The notes below the pieces were generated by a model that was given only the letters and a program-made list of their open reading frames with translations, ran no database searches and was not told the origin of the DNA. Below, one piece after another: positions 25,659 to 33,246 of a DNA stretch of 64,000 bases. This DNA is from Cetobacterium_A somerae (GTDB taxonomy: Bacteria; Fusobacteriota; Fusobacteriia; Fusobacteriales; Fusobacteriaceae), in assembly GCF_044784365.2 (NCBI RefSeq), contig NZ_CP173062.2. One strand, 5' to 3'. The translations under genes were made by a program, and so were the position numbers. How positions within the stretch are numbered: the stretch's first letter is position 1; each line of letters opens with the position of its first letter.

Positions 25659-27323
25659 CTATTCAATACTCTCTGGCTTTATTGCTGTTGGAATATTAGA
25701 AATTTCATTCCATCTTTCTTCACTAATTCTATAGCCACTTCCTGGTCCCATATAATCATTTTTATCATTTATTGCACTTACAATTTTAAAATCTTTATTT
25801 AAAATTGCTGAAGTTTGAAGATAATCTCCAGAAACCCTTTGTTTTAACATATTTAATACATTTTCAGCAACATCTTTAAATCCACTTTTGCTTAAGGCCT
25901 TTACTAAATCTAAACCTGTTATTCCTCTTTTTAAAAGTTCTTCAGCTCCTTTTAAATCTTGAACAACATCTCTAACTGGCATATCTTTACTACCATGAGC
26001 ATATGTAGCCGCATATACTTCTTCGTCTGTTATTTCTGGGAGATCTAACTCTTTAAACAATCCTTGAATTGCTTTTGCTGCTTTATTTCTTATTTTTATT
26101 ACCTCATCTTCAGAAACTGGTCTCAATCCACCGTCAACTTTTAAATCTCTTTGTAAAATATTGTAATCATCAAAATCTTCTGCGTCAAAATTGGATCCTG
26201 CAAACATATTATCATAATTTGGTACTGCACTATATCCAGAGAATATAAAATCTGTTCCTGGTAACATCTGCATTAAAGTTCTTGCTGTTCTTCTTATATC
26301 AGAATGAGAGAAAGTTTGATCATTAGCTGAAGCACATTCTAAATCTAAAAGCATTGCTATTAAATTTTCTCCTAAAACCGCTCTTATACCTCCTGGTAAA
26401 GCCCCTGGCATTCCTATACAACTTACTGCACCATTTTGCAATCCTTGAACACCTGCTCCTCTTGTTATGTAAATACATCTTGTCTCTAAATACAACATTG
26501 ATTTACCTTCTGAATATCCCATTAAGGCTTCTGATCCTGTACCTGAAGTAAATCTCATTTTTAACCCTCTTGAAGCATATGCCGATGCTAAAAATGCTTT
26601 AGACCAAGGCGTATCGTCTCCGTCGGTAAATACTTGCTCTGTCCCATAAACTGAAACTGTTTCTGCATAACTTGTAAATCCTCTCATTCCAAGTTCTAAC
26701 TCTGTTGCTTCTTCCACTGAACATTGAGTTAGTACTCCACCTCTTCCCACTTGAGAACCCACAAAAATTGCAATAGCATTAAATGGTGCATATCTTACAA
26801 TTCCCACTGTTGTTTCCTGCTCATCAAAACCTCTTATTGCAGCCTCTGCTGCGTCTGCTGCAATTTGAACTGGATTATCTCTTAAATTAGTCACATGACA
26901 TTGATTGGAAGGAGTTTTTCTAGCTCTCATTTTTTGAACAGCCATCATCATTTCTACAACATTTAAATGACTAATAACTTCTACCATCTTCGCTGGTGTG
27001 ATTCCTGTTGTTATTTTCAAAATTTCTTCTTTTTTTACATTTATATCAACTAATTTTTTCGCTATTTCAAGTGTTGATAAATTCATAGCTTCTTCAGCAT
27101 ATCTTAAATCAATTGCATAATCAGCTATAAAAAGATCAATCATATCAAACTCTTCTCTTTTTTTACCATCTAATTCAATTATTTTTCCATCTTTAATTAC
27201 AAGACTTGGTTTAGGATCTAAAGGACTATCCATAGCTATTAATCCCTCTTCTTTCCATTCACCTATAAATCCATCTTTATTTACTGCACGTTCACTTAAA
27301 ACTTCAAAACGTTTTGATCTCAT
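25659..27323 (-). CDS. dhaB: Glycerol/diol dehydratase, large (alpha) subunit
   Basis: A 554-residue TIM-barrel subunit that removes water from glycerol to give 3-hydroxypropionaldehyde by adenosylcobalamin radical chemistry. It begins MRSKRFEVLSERAVNKDGF, and has MMAVQKMRARKTPSNQCHVTN, ELGMRGFTSYAETVSVYGTE, FTSGTGSEALMGYSEGKSML and SGYSAVPNYDNMFAG, all strongly conserved in DhaB/PduC. Full length. Whether it prefers glycerol or 1,2-propanediol cannot be told by eye; the neighbouring dhaT favours glycerol. Confidence 0.96.
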   Translation of the reverse strand: MRSKRFEVLSERAVNKDGFIGEWKEEGLIAMDSPLDPKPSLVIKDGKIIELDGKKREEFDMIDLFIADYAIDLRYAEEAMNLSTLEIAKKLVDINVKKEEILKITTGITPAKMVEVISHLNVVEMMMAVQKMRARKTPSNQCHVTNLRDNPVQIAADAAEAAIRGFDEQETTVGIVRYAPFNAIAIFVGSQVGRGGVLTQCSVEEATELELGMRGFTSYAETVSVYGTEQVFTDGDDTPWSKAFLASAYASRGLKMRFTSGTGSEALMGYSEGKSMLYLETRCIYITRGAGVQGLQNGAVSCIGMPGALPGGIRAVLGENLIAMLLDLECASANDQTFSHSDIRRTARTLMQMLPGTDFIFSGYSAVPNYDNMFAGSNFDAEDFDDYNILQRDLKVDGGLRPVSEDEVIKIRNKAAKAIQGLFKELDLPEITDEEVYAATYAHGSKDMPVRDVVQDLKGAEELLKRGITGLDLVKALSKSGFKDVAENVLNMLKQRVSGDYLQTSAILNKDFKIVSAINDKNDYMGPGSGYRISEERWNEISNIPTAIKPESIE

Positions 27324-27338
27324 CGTTCCTCCTATAAA

Positions 27339-27755
27339 TTATAAAGAATTTAATGCTGCTTTTGCTATCTCCATATCCTCTTCTACAGTTCCACCACTTA
27401 CTCCAACTGCTCCTACAATTTCATCATTTATTATAATTGGGAATCCTCCACCAAAAGTTATTATTCTAGAGTTATTTGTCAAATTTAAACCATATAAACT
27501 TTGTCCTGGTAAAACTACTTCACTAAGCTCATTTGTCCCACTCTTTAATGCCCATGCTGTAAAAGCTTTATTAATCGCTATATCAACACTTGTTACAAAA
27601 GCTTCATCCATTCTTTCTAAATACAATAAATTACCACCATTATCTACTACTGAAAACACAACTGGGACTTTTATTTCCAATGCTTTTTTCAAAGCTGCTT
27701 TACCCATTTTCTTTGAAGCTTCTAAAGTAATTTGATTAAAACTCTTAACAACCAT
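27339..27755 (-). CDS. GlcG/HbpS-family protein
   Basis: A 138-residue protein of the GlcG/HbpS (DUF336) fold. It shows VVDNGGNLLYLERMDEAFVTSVDIAINKAFTAWAL, the GQSLYGLN loop and FGGGFPIIINDEIVGAVGVSGGTVEEDMEIA. This fold also forms the C-terminal domain of some PduO cobalamin adenosyltransferases and binds heme in a few proteins. It is the first gene of the dehydratase operon, 15 nt before dhaB. An accessory role with cobalamin or the aldehyde is possible but unproven. Confidence 0.85.
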   Translation of the reverse strand: MVVKSFNQITLEASKKMGKAALKKALEIKVPVVFSVVDNGGNLLYLERMDEAFVTSVDIAINKAFTAWALKSGTNELSEVVLPGQSLYGLNLTNNSRIITFGGGFPIIINDEIVGAVGVSGGTVEEDMEIAKAALNSL

Positions 27756-27787
27756 AACTTTTCCTCCCTATACTTTTTATTTTTTTG

Positions 27788-27828
27788 TTCGTATATCGAA
27801 TATTAACAACTTTTTCTATATACTTCAA
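27788..27828 (-). promoter_or_regulatory. Promoter of the dha operon with a small palindrome at the start site
   Basis: On the minus strand TTGAAG (27828-27823), a 17-bp spacer and TAATAT (27805-27800) form a promoter about 45 nt upstream of the first ATG. Just downstream the near-palindrome TTCGATATACGAA (27800-27788) covers the likely start site and could be an operator. Confidence 0.6.
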
Positions 27829-27985
27829 GGTAATAATCAATCTTAGATTTGTACTTTCTTGTCATTTTTTATATTTTTGATTTTTTTTTACCATTTTTAG
27901 GTATTTTTTTACCTTGTTTACATCTTGTTTTTTTGTTACTCTTAAACTGAAACAAGAACTACTTTATTTTGGGAGGAGATTATTA

Positions 27986-29143
27986 ATGAGATTTTATGAT
28001 TATTTAATGCCTAGTGTTAACTTTTTTGGCCCTGGATGCCTTAGTGTAGTTGGGGATAGAGCTCAAATACTTAATGGAAAAAAAGCTTTAATCGTTACTG
28101 ATAAATTTTTACACTCTTTAAAAGATGGAGCTGTAGAAAAAACTATAAAGTATTTAAACGAAGCTGGTATAGATAGTGTTGTATTTGATAATGTTGAGCC
28201 TAATCCTAAAGATACAAATGTATACGAAGGTGCAAATATGTATAAAAAAGAAGGGTGCGACATGATAATAACTGTAGGTGGAGGTTCTCCTCACGACTGC
28301 GGTAAGGGTATTGGAATAGCTGTTACACATCCTGGTGATATTTGCGACTACGCTGGAATTGAGACTCTTATAAATCCACTTCCTCCTATTATAGCCATCA
28401 ATACAACTGCTGGAACTGCTTCTGAGGTTACTAGACACGCTGTTATTACTAATACTAAAACTAAAGTTAAATTTGTTATTGTAAGCTGGAGAAATCTACC
28501 TCAAGTTTCTATCAATGACCCATTACTTATGGTTGGAAAACCTGCTGGTTTAACTGCTGCAACAGGTATGGATGCTCTTACTCATGCTATTGAAGCTTAT
28601 GTTTCTAAAGATGCTAATCCTGTTACAGATGCTGCTGCTATTCAAGCAATAAAATTAATTTCACAAAATTTAAGACAAGCTGTTGCTAATGGAGAGAACT
28701 TGAAAGCTAGAGAAAATATGGCTTATGGATCACTTTTAGCGGGTATGGCTTTTAATAATGGAAACTTAGGATATGTTCATGCTATGGCTCATCAATTAGG
28801 TGGACTTTATGATATGCCACATGGTGTTGCTAACGCTATGTTACTTCCTCATGTTTGTCGTTACAATATGATTGCTAATCCTGAAAAGTTTGCTGATATA
28901 GCTGAATTTATGGGAGAGAAAACAGATGGACTTTCTGTTATTGAAGCTGCTGAAAAATCAATTGAAGCTATTTTTAGACTTTCAGGAGATGTTGGAATTC
29001 CTAAAAGTTTAAAAGAAGCTGGAGTTAAAGAGGAAGATATTGAACTTATGTCAAGCAACGCATTAAAAGATGGAAATGCATTTAGTAACCCAAGAAAAGG
29101 TAATGAGAAAGATATTGCAAATATTTTTAAAAGTGCTATGTAA
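27986..29143 (+). CDS. dhaT: 1,3-propanediol dehydrogenase (iron-dependent alcohol dehydrogenase)
   Basis: About 385 residues, reducing 3-hydroxypropionaldehyde to 1,3-propanediol with NADH. The ATG at 27986 has GGGAGGAG 7 nt upstream and gives MRFYDYLMPSVNFFGPG, matching the DhaT start; the frame is open further upstream without a ribosome site. The NAD-binding GGGSPHDCGKGIG and GTASEVTRHAV lie in the N-terminal half. Iron ligands lie in GMDALTHAIEAY and HAMAHQLGG..DMPHGVANAMLLPH. Divergent from the dehydratase operon, it is the second step of the same glycerol-reducing route. Confidence 0.94.
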   Translation: MRFYDYLMPSVNFFGPGCLSVVGDRAQILNGKKALIVTDKFLHSLKDGAVEKTIKYLNEAGIDSVVFDNVEPNPKDTNVYEGANMYKKEGCDMIITVGGGSPHDCGKGIGIAVTHPGDICDYAGIETLINPLPPIIAINTTAGTASEVTRHAVITNTKTKVKFVIVSWRNLPQVSINDPLLMVGKPAGLTAATGMDALTHAIEAYVSKDANPVTDAAAIQAIKLISQNLRQAVANGENLKARENMAYGSLLAGMAFNNGNLGYVHAMAHQLGGLYDMPHGVANAMLLPHVCRYNMIANPEKFADIAEFMGEKTDGLSVIEAAEKSIEAIFRLSGDVGIPKSLKEAGVKEEDIELMSSNALKDGNAFSNPRKGNEKDIANIFKSAM

Positions 29144-29148
29144 TAAAT

Positions 29149-29174
29149 AAAAGACCTCCAATTGGAGGTCTTTT
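29149..29174. terminator. Bidirectional intrinsic terminator
   Basis: An 11-bp stem AAAAGACCTCC/GGAGGTCTTTT with an AATT loop, followed by Ts. It lies between dhaT and the convergent lipoprotein gene. Confidence 0.9.
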
Positions 29175-29531
29175 TTAATATGATGAATTATAAGGTTGAC
29201 TATAATAAGGTTTATTGTATTGTTGATTTGTATTATACTGAGGCTGATTATATTGTGGTTGGTTATATTGCGGTTGATTATTATAATATGGTTGCTGATT
29301 TGTATCTTTTATAGCCTGAGTTTGATCTTGCACTGAACCAACTAATGCACCTGCTGCTGCACCTATACCTGCTCCTAAAAGAGTTGCTCCAGTATCTCCA
29401 CCTATCGCTTGTCCTAAAAGAGCTCCTGCTCCTGCTCCAACTGTTGTCGAACCAATTGTATTTGATCCAACATTAGAGCATCCTGATAAAAGTACTACAG
29501 ATAAAACTGATAATATTAGATATTTTTTCAT
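29175..29531 (-). CDS. Glycine-zipper lipoprotein with QPQYN repeats
   Basis: A 118-residue envelope protein. The lipobox is VVLLSGCSN (Cys18). Residues 30-70 form a glycine zipper (VGAGAGALLGQAIGGDTGATLLGAGIGAAAGALVG), a 2TM-like segment of the outer-membrane lipoprotein type. The tail has three exact QPQYN repeats and further Asn/Gln/Tyr/Pro-rich variants. It follows the HesB-like gene by 33 nt with AGGAG and no terminator between, so the two probably share a transcript. Confidence 0.82.
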   Translation of the reverse strand: MKKYLILSVLSVVLLSGCSNVGSNTIGSTTVGAGAGALLGQAIGGDTGATLLGAGIGAAAGALVGSVQDQTQAIKDTNQQPYYNNQPQYNQPQYNQPQYNTNQQYNKPYYSQPYNSSY

Positions 29532-29564
29532 ATTAACTCCTTTCTTATATAACTTTTCATAATT

Positions 29565-29861
29565 TTAAAACGTTTCTACATCTATTACCATTGGAAAAAA
29601 AGGTATTTTTAACACTTTAAAAATTTTATAATTTTTATTTTGTGGAACACTCTCATCTATATAAACATTAACTCCACTAAAAATTATTTTTCTATTTTTA
29701 CCAAGATTTTTATTTTGTATCTCTGTTAAAAGTTCAACCTGAACATTAAAAATAACAGGACATCACTTACTACCTTTTGTACTTTCTAAATACATTCTTA
29801 TATCTTTGATGTTTTTCTTTTCTAAATAGTTTAAAACTTCTTGAGTAATTTCTATCTTCAT
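29565..29861 (-). CDS. HesB-like selenoprotein (Sec33 encoded by in-frame TGA), or TGA-interrupted gene
   Basis: A 98-residue frame from ATG 29861 (GAGGA upstream) to TAA 29565 is broken only by TGA at codon 33 (29765-29763). The context is STKGSK-U-CPVIFNVQVELL, followed by IFSGVNVYIDESV and a C terminus ending VIDVETF. This resembles HesB/IscA-fold proteins, in which a conserved Cys or Sec-Cys sits at that loop; HesB-like selenoproteins are a known family. A SECIS-like hairpin with a GGU loop follows at the right distance. TGA is an ordinary stop elsewhere in the window (for example the DMT gene), so the code is not reassigned. The usual C-terminal CxC of IscA is absent. A redox or thiol role is likely. 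A nonsense mutation is the alternative. Confidence 0.75.
29723..29765 (-). promoter_or_regulatory. Putative bacterial SECIS element
   Basis: On the minus strand, 23 nt after the TGA, comes GTTCA-GGT-TGAAC (29744-29732), a 5-bp stem with a GGU apical loop like that of E. coli fdhF. An outer stem CTGTTA/TAACAG (29758-29753 with 29728-29723) closes a larger hairpin. Position and loop fit SelB binding. Confidence 0.7.
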
Positions 29862-29863
29862 TA

Positions 29864-30025
29864 TTATTCCTCTACAATAATAGTTCTATTTATCATAAAC
29901 TTTATAAGAGAGAATAAAAAGAATGGAGAGGCTAATCCAAAAGTTATTACAACTAAAACTGTCCATCCTAGTAAAAATAATAAACTATCTGCAAATCCTA
30001 CATCACATCTTAATCTTCTTGCCAT
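29864..30025 (-). CDS. Small membrane protein, 53 residues
   Basis: An ATG at 30023-30025 with GAGGTG 8 nt upstream opens a 53-codon frame. It reads MARRLRCDVGFADSLLF at the N terminus and then two hydrophobic stretches with the turn FGLASPFFLFSLIKF. This resembles tiny membrane proteins of the DUF6693 type, though I am unsure of the family. The stop is 2 nt from the ATG of the HesB-like gene, so the two are coupled. Confidence 0.65.
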   Translation of the reverse strand: MARRLRCDVGFADSLLFLLGWTVLVVITFGLASPFFLFSLIKFMINRTIIVEE

Positions 30026-30060
30026 TTTTTCTTCACCTCTTTTATTTATTTTATTCTATA

Positions 30061-30089
30061 ATAATATATTTTTTCTTTTAATTTTACAA
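30061..30089 (-). promoter_or_regulatory. Promoter for the small-protein/HesB-like/lipoprotein operon
   Basis: On the minus strand TTGTAA (30089-30084), a 17-bp spacer and TATTAT (30066-30061) lie about 36 nt upstream of the first ATG. Confidence 0.6.
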
Positions 30090-30118
30090 GATTTTTTCTA
30101 AACATCTCTTTGATTTTA

Positions 30119-30147
30119 TAGACATTAAATAATTAATATTGTATAAT
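30119..30147 (+). promoter_or_regulatory. Promoter for the flavin reductase gene
   Basis: TAGACA (30119-30124), a 17-bp spacer and TATAAT (30142-30147) lie 38 nt upstream of the ATG at 30186. Confidence 0.65.
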
Positions 30148-30185
30148 AAAAAGATAAAATAAAAGAAAAGTAAGGAGCTATAATA

Positions 30186-30863
30186 ATGACAAAAGAACTA
30201 TTTAAAGGAAGTGTAGTTTTAAATCCTGTTCCTGCTGTAGTTATAACATCTAGAAATAAAGATGGTGTTAATAACGCATTTACCGTTGCATGGACAGGTA
30301 CTATCTGTACTAATCCTCCTATGCTTTCTATCTCTATTAGACCTGAGAGATTATCATATGAATATATTAAAGAAACAATGGAGTTTACAGTTAACTTACC
30401 AAATACTTTCCAAGTAAGAGAAACTGATTATTGTGGTGTTATTTCTGGAAGAGATGTTGATAAAATTAAACATCTAGGGCTTATAGCTAAACCTGGAGAA
30501 CATGTTAATTCTCCATATTTAGAGGAGTTTCCTATCAATATCGAATGTAAAGTTAAACAAATCATTCCATTAGGAACACATGATTTATTTTTAGCTGAAG
30601 TTGTTGGTTCGCATATCAATAAAAATATTATTGATGAAAAAGGTAAAATTCATTTTGAATGGGCTAATTTAATTAATTATTGTCATGGTGAATATTTTCC
30701 AATGTCAAAAAAACCTATTGGTCAATTTGGATTCTCTGTTGCTAAAAATCCTTTACTAATAGAAAAATATAAGCATATAAAATCTTATACAGAATATAGA
30801 GATGAAAAAAATAATAAAAAACCTAAAAAAAAGGTTAAAAGTAAAGTTAAAAAGAAAAAATAA
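30186..30863 (+). CDS. Flavin reductase-like domain protein (flavoredoxin type)
   Basis: A 225-residue FMN-binding split-barrel protein. LNPVPAVVITSRNKDGVNNAFTVAWTGTICTNPPMLSISIRPER is the family N terminus, with FTVNLPN and the acidic-turn region near residues 105-145 after it. Such proteins transfer electrons between NAD(P)H or ferredoxin and flavin or metals in anaerobes. The last 25 residues are almost all Lys, an unusual basic tail. A strong terminator follows, so it is monocistronic. Confidence 0.85.
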   Translation: MTKELFKGSVVLNPVPAVVITSRNKDGVNNAFTVAWTGTICTNPPMLSISIRPERLSYEYIKETMEFTVNLPNTFQVRETDYCGVISGRDVDKIKHLGLIAKPGEHVNSPYLEEFPINIECKVKQIIPLGTHDLFLAEVVGSHINKNIIDEKGKIHFEWANLINYCHGEYFPMSKKPIGQFGFSVAKNPLLIEKYKHIKSYTEYRDEKNNKKPKKKVKSKVKKKK

Positions 30864-30874
30864 AATACAATATA

Positions 30875-30912
30875 AAAGAGCAGATGGGCAGCTTATAACC
30901 CATCTGCTCTTT
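30875..30912 (+). terminator. Intrinsic terminator after the flavin reductase gene
   Basis: A 14-bp perfect stem (30875-30888 with 30899-30912) and a 10-nt loop, just upstream of the MATE gene start. Confidence 0.85.
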
Positions 30913-30933
30913 AATTTACAAAAGGAGTGTCGC

Positions 30934-32289
30934 ATGTTTCAAAAATTTAAATTCGAAAAAAGTTTTATTAAAATGTTAATGGCTCTAGCCATTCCTATTA
31001 TTTTACAAAGTTTGATTACCGCATCATTAAATCTTCTTGATAATATCATGGTTGGAAAGCTTGGAGAAAGTGAAATCGCTGCAGTTGGTTTATCTAATCA
31101 ATTTTATATGATATTCTTCTATTCAGTAGCTGGTGTAGGAATGGGGGCATCTATTTTCATGTCTCAACTTTGGGGTAAAAAAGATGTCAAAAAAATTCAT
31201 GAATTTTTAGATTTATCTCTTTTAATCTCACTTGGAGTTTCAATATTTTTTGCTGCAATTGCTTTAATTTTTCCAGCAGATATAATTCATATTTTTTTAA
31301 ATGATCCAACTGTTACATCTCTAGGAGTTAGTTATTTGAGGATAGTTGCTGTGAGCTATATTCTATCATCTATAACTCTAGCTTATTCAATGGCTTTAAG
31401 AAGTACTGCTCAAACTAAACTCCCTATGTATGGAAGTATTGTTGGAATTGCTTTTAATGGTCTTTTAAATTATTTATTTATATTTGGTAAATTTGGTGCT
31501 CCTAAGATGGGAGTCGCTGGTGCTGCTTTAGGAACAACTATCTCTAGAACTATGGAACTAGGGTTTCTTTTATTCATGATTTACAATTATAATAATGTAA
31601 TTGCAACAAAATTCCATGGTTTAAAAGAACTTTCTATAAAAAAATTAAAAGAATTCTTTAAAATTGCTTCTCCAGTTATCTTTAACGATATTATGTGGAT
31701 TCTAGGAATTTCAACTTATTCTATTGCTTATGCTAAACTTGGAGTTAACGCAACTGCAACTATGCAAATTGCAATTACTGTTAATAATATGTTTAATATA
31801 TTTGGTATAGGTATTGGAGCTGCCTCTGCTATAATAATTGGTAATAAAATTGGAGCTGGCTTAAAAGATGAAGCGTACTCTCTTTCAATAAAGATATCCC
31901 AATTTGGAGTTTTATTAGGAGTAGCCATCGGAATTATTTTCTACTTTATCTCTCCTCTTTTTGTTGGAGTCTTTAAAATAACTCCTGAAACAGCTAAAAA
32001 TGTAATTACTGTTTTAAAAATAATGGCATTCTTTATTCCTGCAAGATTTTATGCTATTATACAAGTAATAGGTACTTTAAGAGGTGGTGGAGATGTTGTT
32101 TATGCAATCGCAACTGAAATGATTGGAATTTGGATTATAGGAATTCCTATGGCCTTTGCTGCTATTCACTTTATCCCGGGATTATCTATAACAACATTAT
32201 ACTTTATAATCTGTTTAGAAGAACTTGTTAAATGTGTTATAACATACCCACGTGTTATGTCATATAAATGGATTAGAAGTTTAGTTTAA
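30934..32289 (+). CDS. MATE family efflux transporter
   Basis: A 451-residue, 12-helix transporter. I place the start at ATG 30934 (AAGGAG, 6-7 nt upstream). The frame is open further 5', but that part is Lys-rich shadow of the preceding gene and crosses the terminator. The N-half has LNLLDNIMVGKLGESEIAAVGLSNQ and the C-half the matching VTVNNMFNIFGIGIGAASAIIIGNKIGAG, the two-fold MATE pattern. It exports cationic drugs or metabolites with Na+ or H+; the substrate is unknown. Confidence 0.9.
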   Translation: MFQKFKFEKSFIKMLMALAIPIILQSLITASLNLLDNIMVGKLGESEIAAVGLSNQFYMIFFYSVAGVGMGASIFMSQLWGKKDVKKIHEFLDLSLLISLGVSIFFAAIALIFPADIIHIFLNDPTVTSLGVSYLRIVAVSYILSSITLAYSMALRSTAQTKLPMYGSIVGIAFNGLLNYLFIFGKFGAPKMGVAGAALGTTISRTMELGFLLFMIYNYNNVIATKFHGLKELSIKKLKEFFKIASPVIFNDIMWILGISTYSIAYAKLGVNATATMQIAITVNNMFNIFGIGIGAASAIIIGNKIGAGLKDEAYSLSIKISQFGVLLGVAIGIIFYFISPLFVGVFKITPETAKNVITVLKIMAFFIPARFYAIIQVIGTLRGGGDVVYAIATEMIGIWIIGIPMAFAAIHFIPGLSITTLYFIICLEELVKCVITYPRVMSYKWIRSLV

Positions 32290-32302
32290 TTTAGGAGGAT
32301 TT

Positions 32303-33223
32303 ATGATATCTTTAATTATTTTACTTATTGGAGTTGTTTTTTTAGTTTTAGGAGCAAATTCCCTTGTTGATGGAGCTTCTGTTATAGCTAAAAGATTCAA
32401 TATTCCTAATATTGTTATTGGACTTACCATCGTAGCTTTTGGAACTTCTGCTCCTGAACTTGTTGTAAATGTCATTTCTGCATTAAATGGTAAAACTGCT
32501 ATCACATTAGGAAATGTTATAGGAAGTAATGTTATTAATATTCTTGTTATTTTAGGTATTACAGCTATTATCTATCCTTTAACAGTTGCAAGAAACACTG
32601 TTAAATTTGAAATACCTATAGCACTTTTTGCTTCAATTTTAACATATGTTTTAGCTAAAAATGGAGTCTTAAGCAAAATTGATGGATTTATATTATTAGG
32701 ATTTTTTATATTATTTCTTATGTATAATGCCTATTTAACAGTTATGAATAGAGAAGAGAGCGAATTAGAAGTAAAAAATTATACATTACCTATAGCTACT
32801 GGTGTGACGATACTTGGCTTTATTCTTCTAGTTTTTGGAGGAAAATTTATTGTTGACTCTGCTGTTGATTTGGCTAGAAACTTTGGAATTTCTGAAAGAG
32901 TTATTTCTGTAACAGTTGTTTCTTTAGGAACATCTTTACCAGAGTTAGCAACTTCTGTTGTTGCTGCCTTTAAGAAAAATACTGATATTGCAATAGGAAA
33001 TGTTGTAGGTTCTAACATCTTTAATACATTTTTCATTCTAGGTGTATCTGCTGTTATCACTCCTATAGATGTTCCTACCACTGCATTTATTGATTTAATT
33101 TTAAATATGGTTGCTTCAATTCTTCTTTTAGCATTTGTTTTAAGAAACTATAGATTAAATAGAATTCATGGTCTTCTATTTTTAACAGTATACTCAACTT
33201 ATTTATACTCTCTTTTTAAGTAG
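32303..33223 (+). CDS. Calcium/sodium antiporter (CaCA family, YrbG-like)
   Basis: A 306-residue membrane protein with two inverted repeats. The alpha-1 motif is GTSAPELVVNVISAL with GNVIGSNVINIL after it. The alpha-2 motif is GTSLPELATSVVAAF with GNVVGSNIFNTF. The two acidic Glu residues that coordinate Na+/Ca2+ are present. It follows the MATE gene by 13 nt with TAGGAGG, so it is cotranscribed. Confidence 0.93.
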   Translation: MISLIILLIGVVFLVLGANSLVDGASVIAKRFNIPNIVIGLTIVAFGTSAPELVVNVISALNGKTAITLGNVIGSNVINILVILGITAIIYPLTVARNTVKFEIPIALFASILTYVLAKNGVLSKIDGFILLGFFILFLMYNAYLTVMNREESELEVKNYTLPIATGVTILGFILLVFGGKFIVDSAVDLARNFGISERVISVTVVSLGTSLPELATSVVAAFKKNTDIAIGNVVGSNIFNTFFILGVSAVITPIDVPTTAFIDLILNMVASILLLAFVLRNYRLNRIHGLLFLTVYSTYLYSLFK

Positions 33224-33246
33224 GAGTTGAAAAGGAGGAGATTAAA

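Noticed and set aside
27880..27915. TTTAC elements upstream of dhaT as a second site for the two-component regulator
   Set aside because: The spacing is 21 bp, not 11, and no -10 box follows at 10 bp.
27914..27985. N-terminal extension of DhaT
   Set aside because: No ribosome site, and the sequence upstream of MRFYDYL does not match the family.
29251..29300. Possible CRISPR-like short repeats
   Set aside because: They encode the QPQYN repeats of a lipoprotein; there are no spacers of uniform length.
29841..30101. An 86-codon plus-strand frame
   Set aside because: Antisense to the small membrane protein and the HesB-like gene; no SD and low-complexity ends.
30802..30933. N-terminal extension of the MATE gene
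   Set aside because: It overlaps the Lys-rich end of the flavin reductase gene in another frame and runs through a strong terminator. The ATG at 30934 has an ideal SD.
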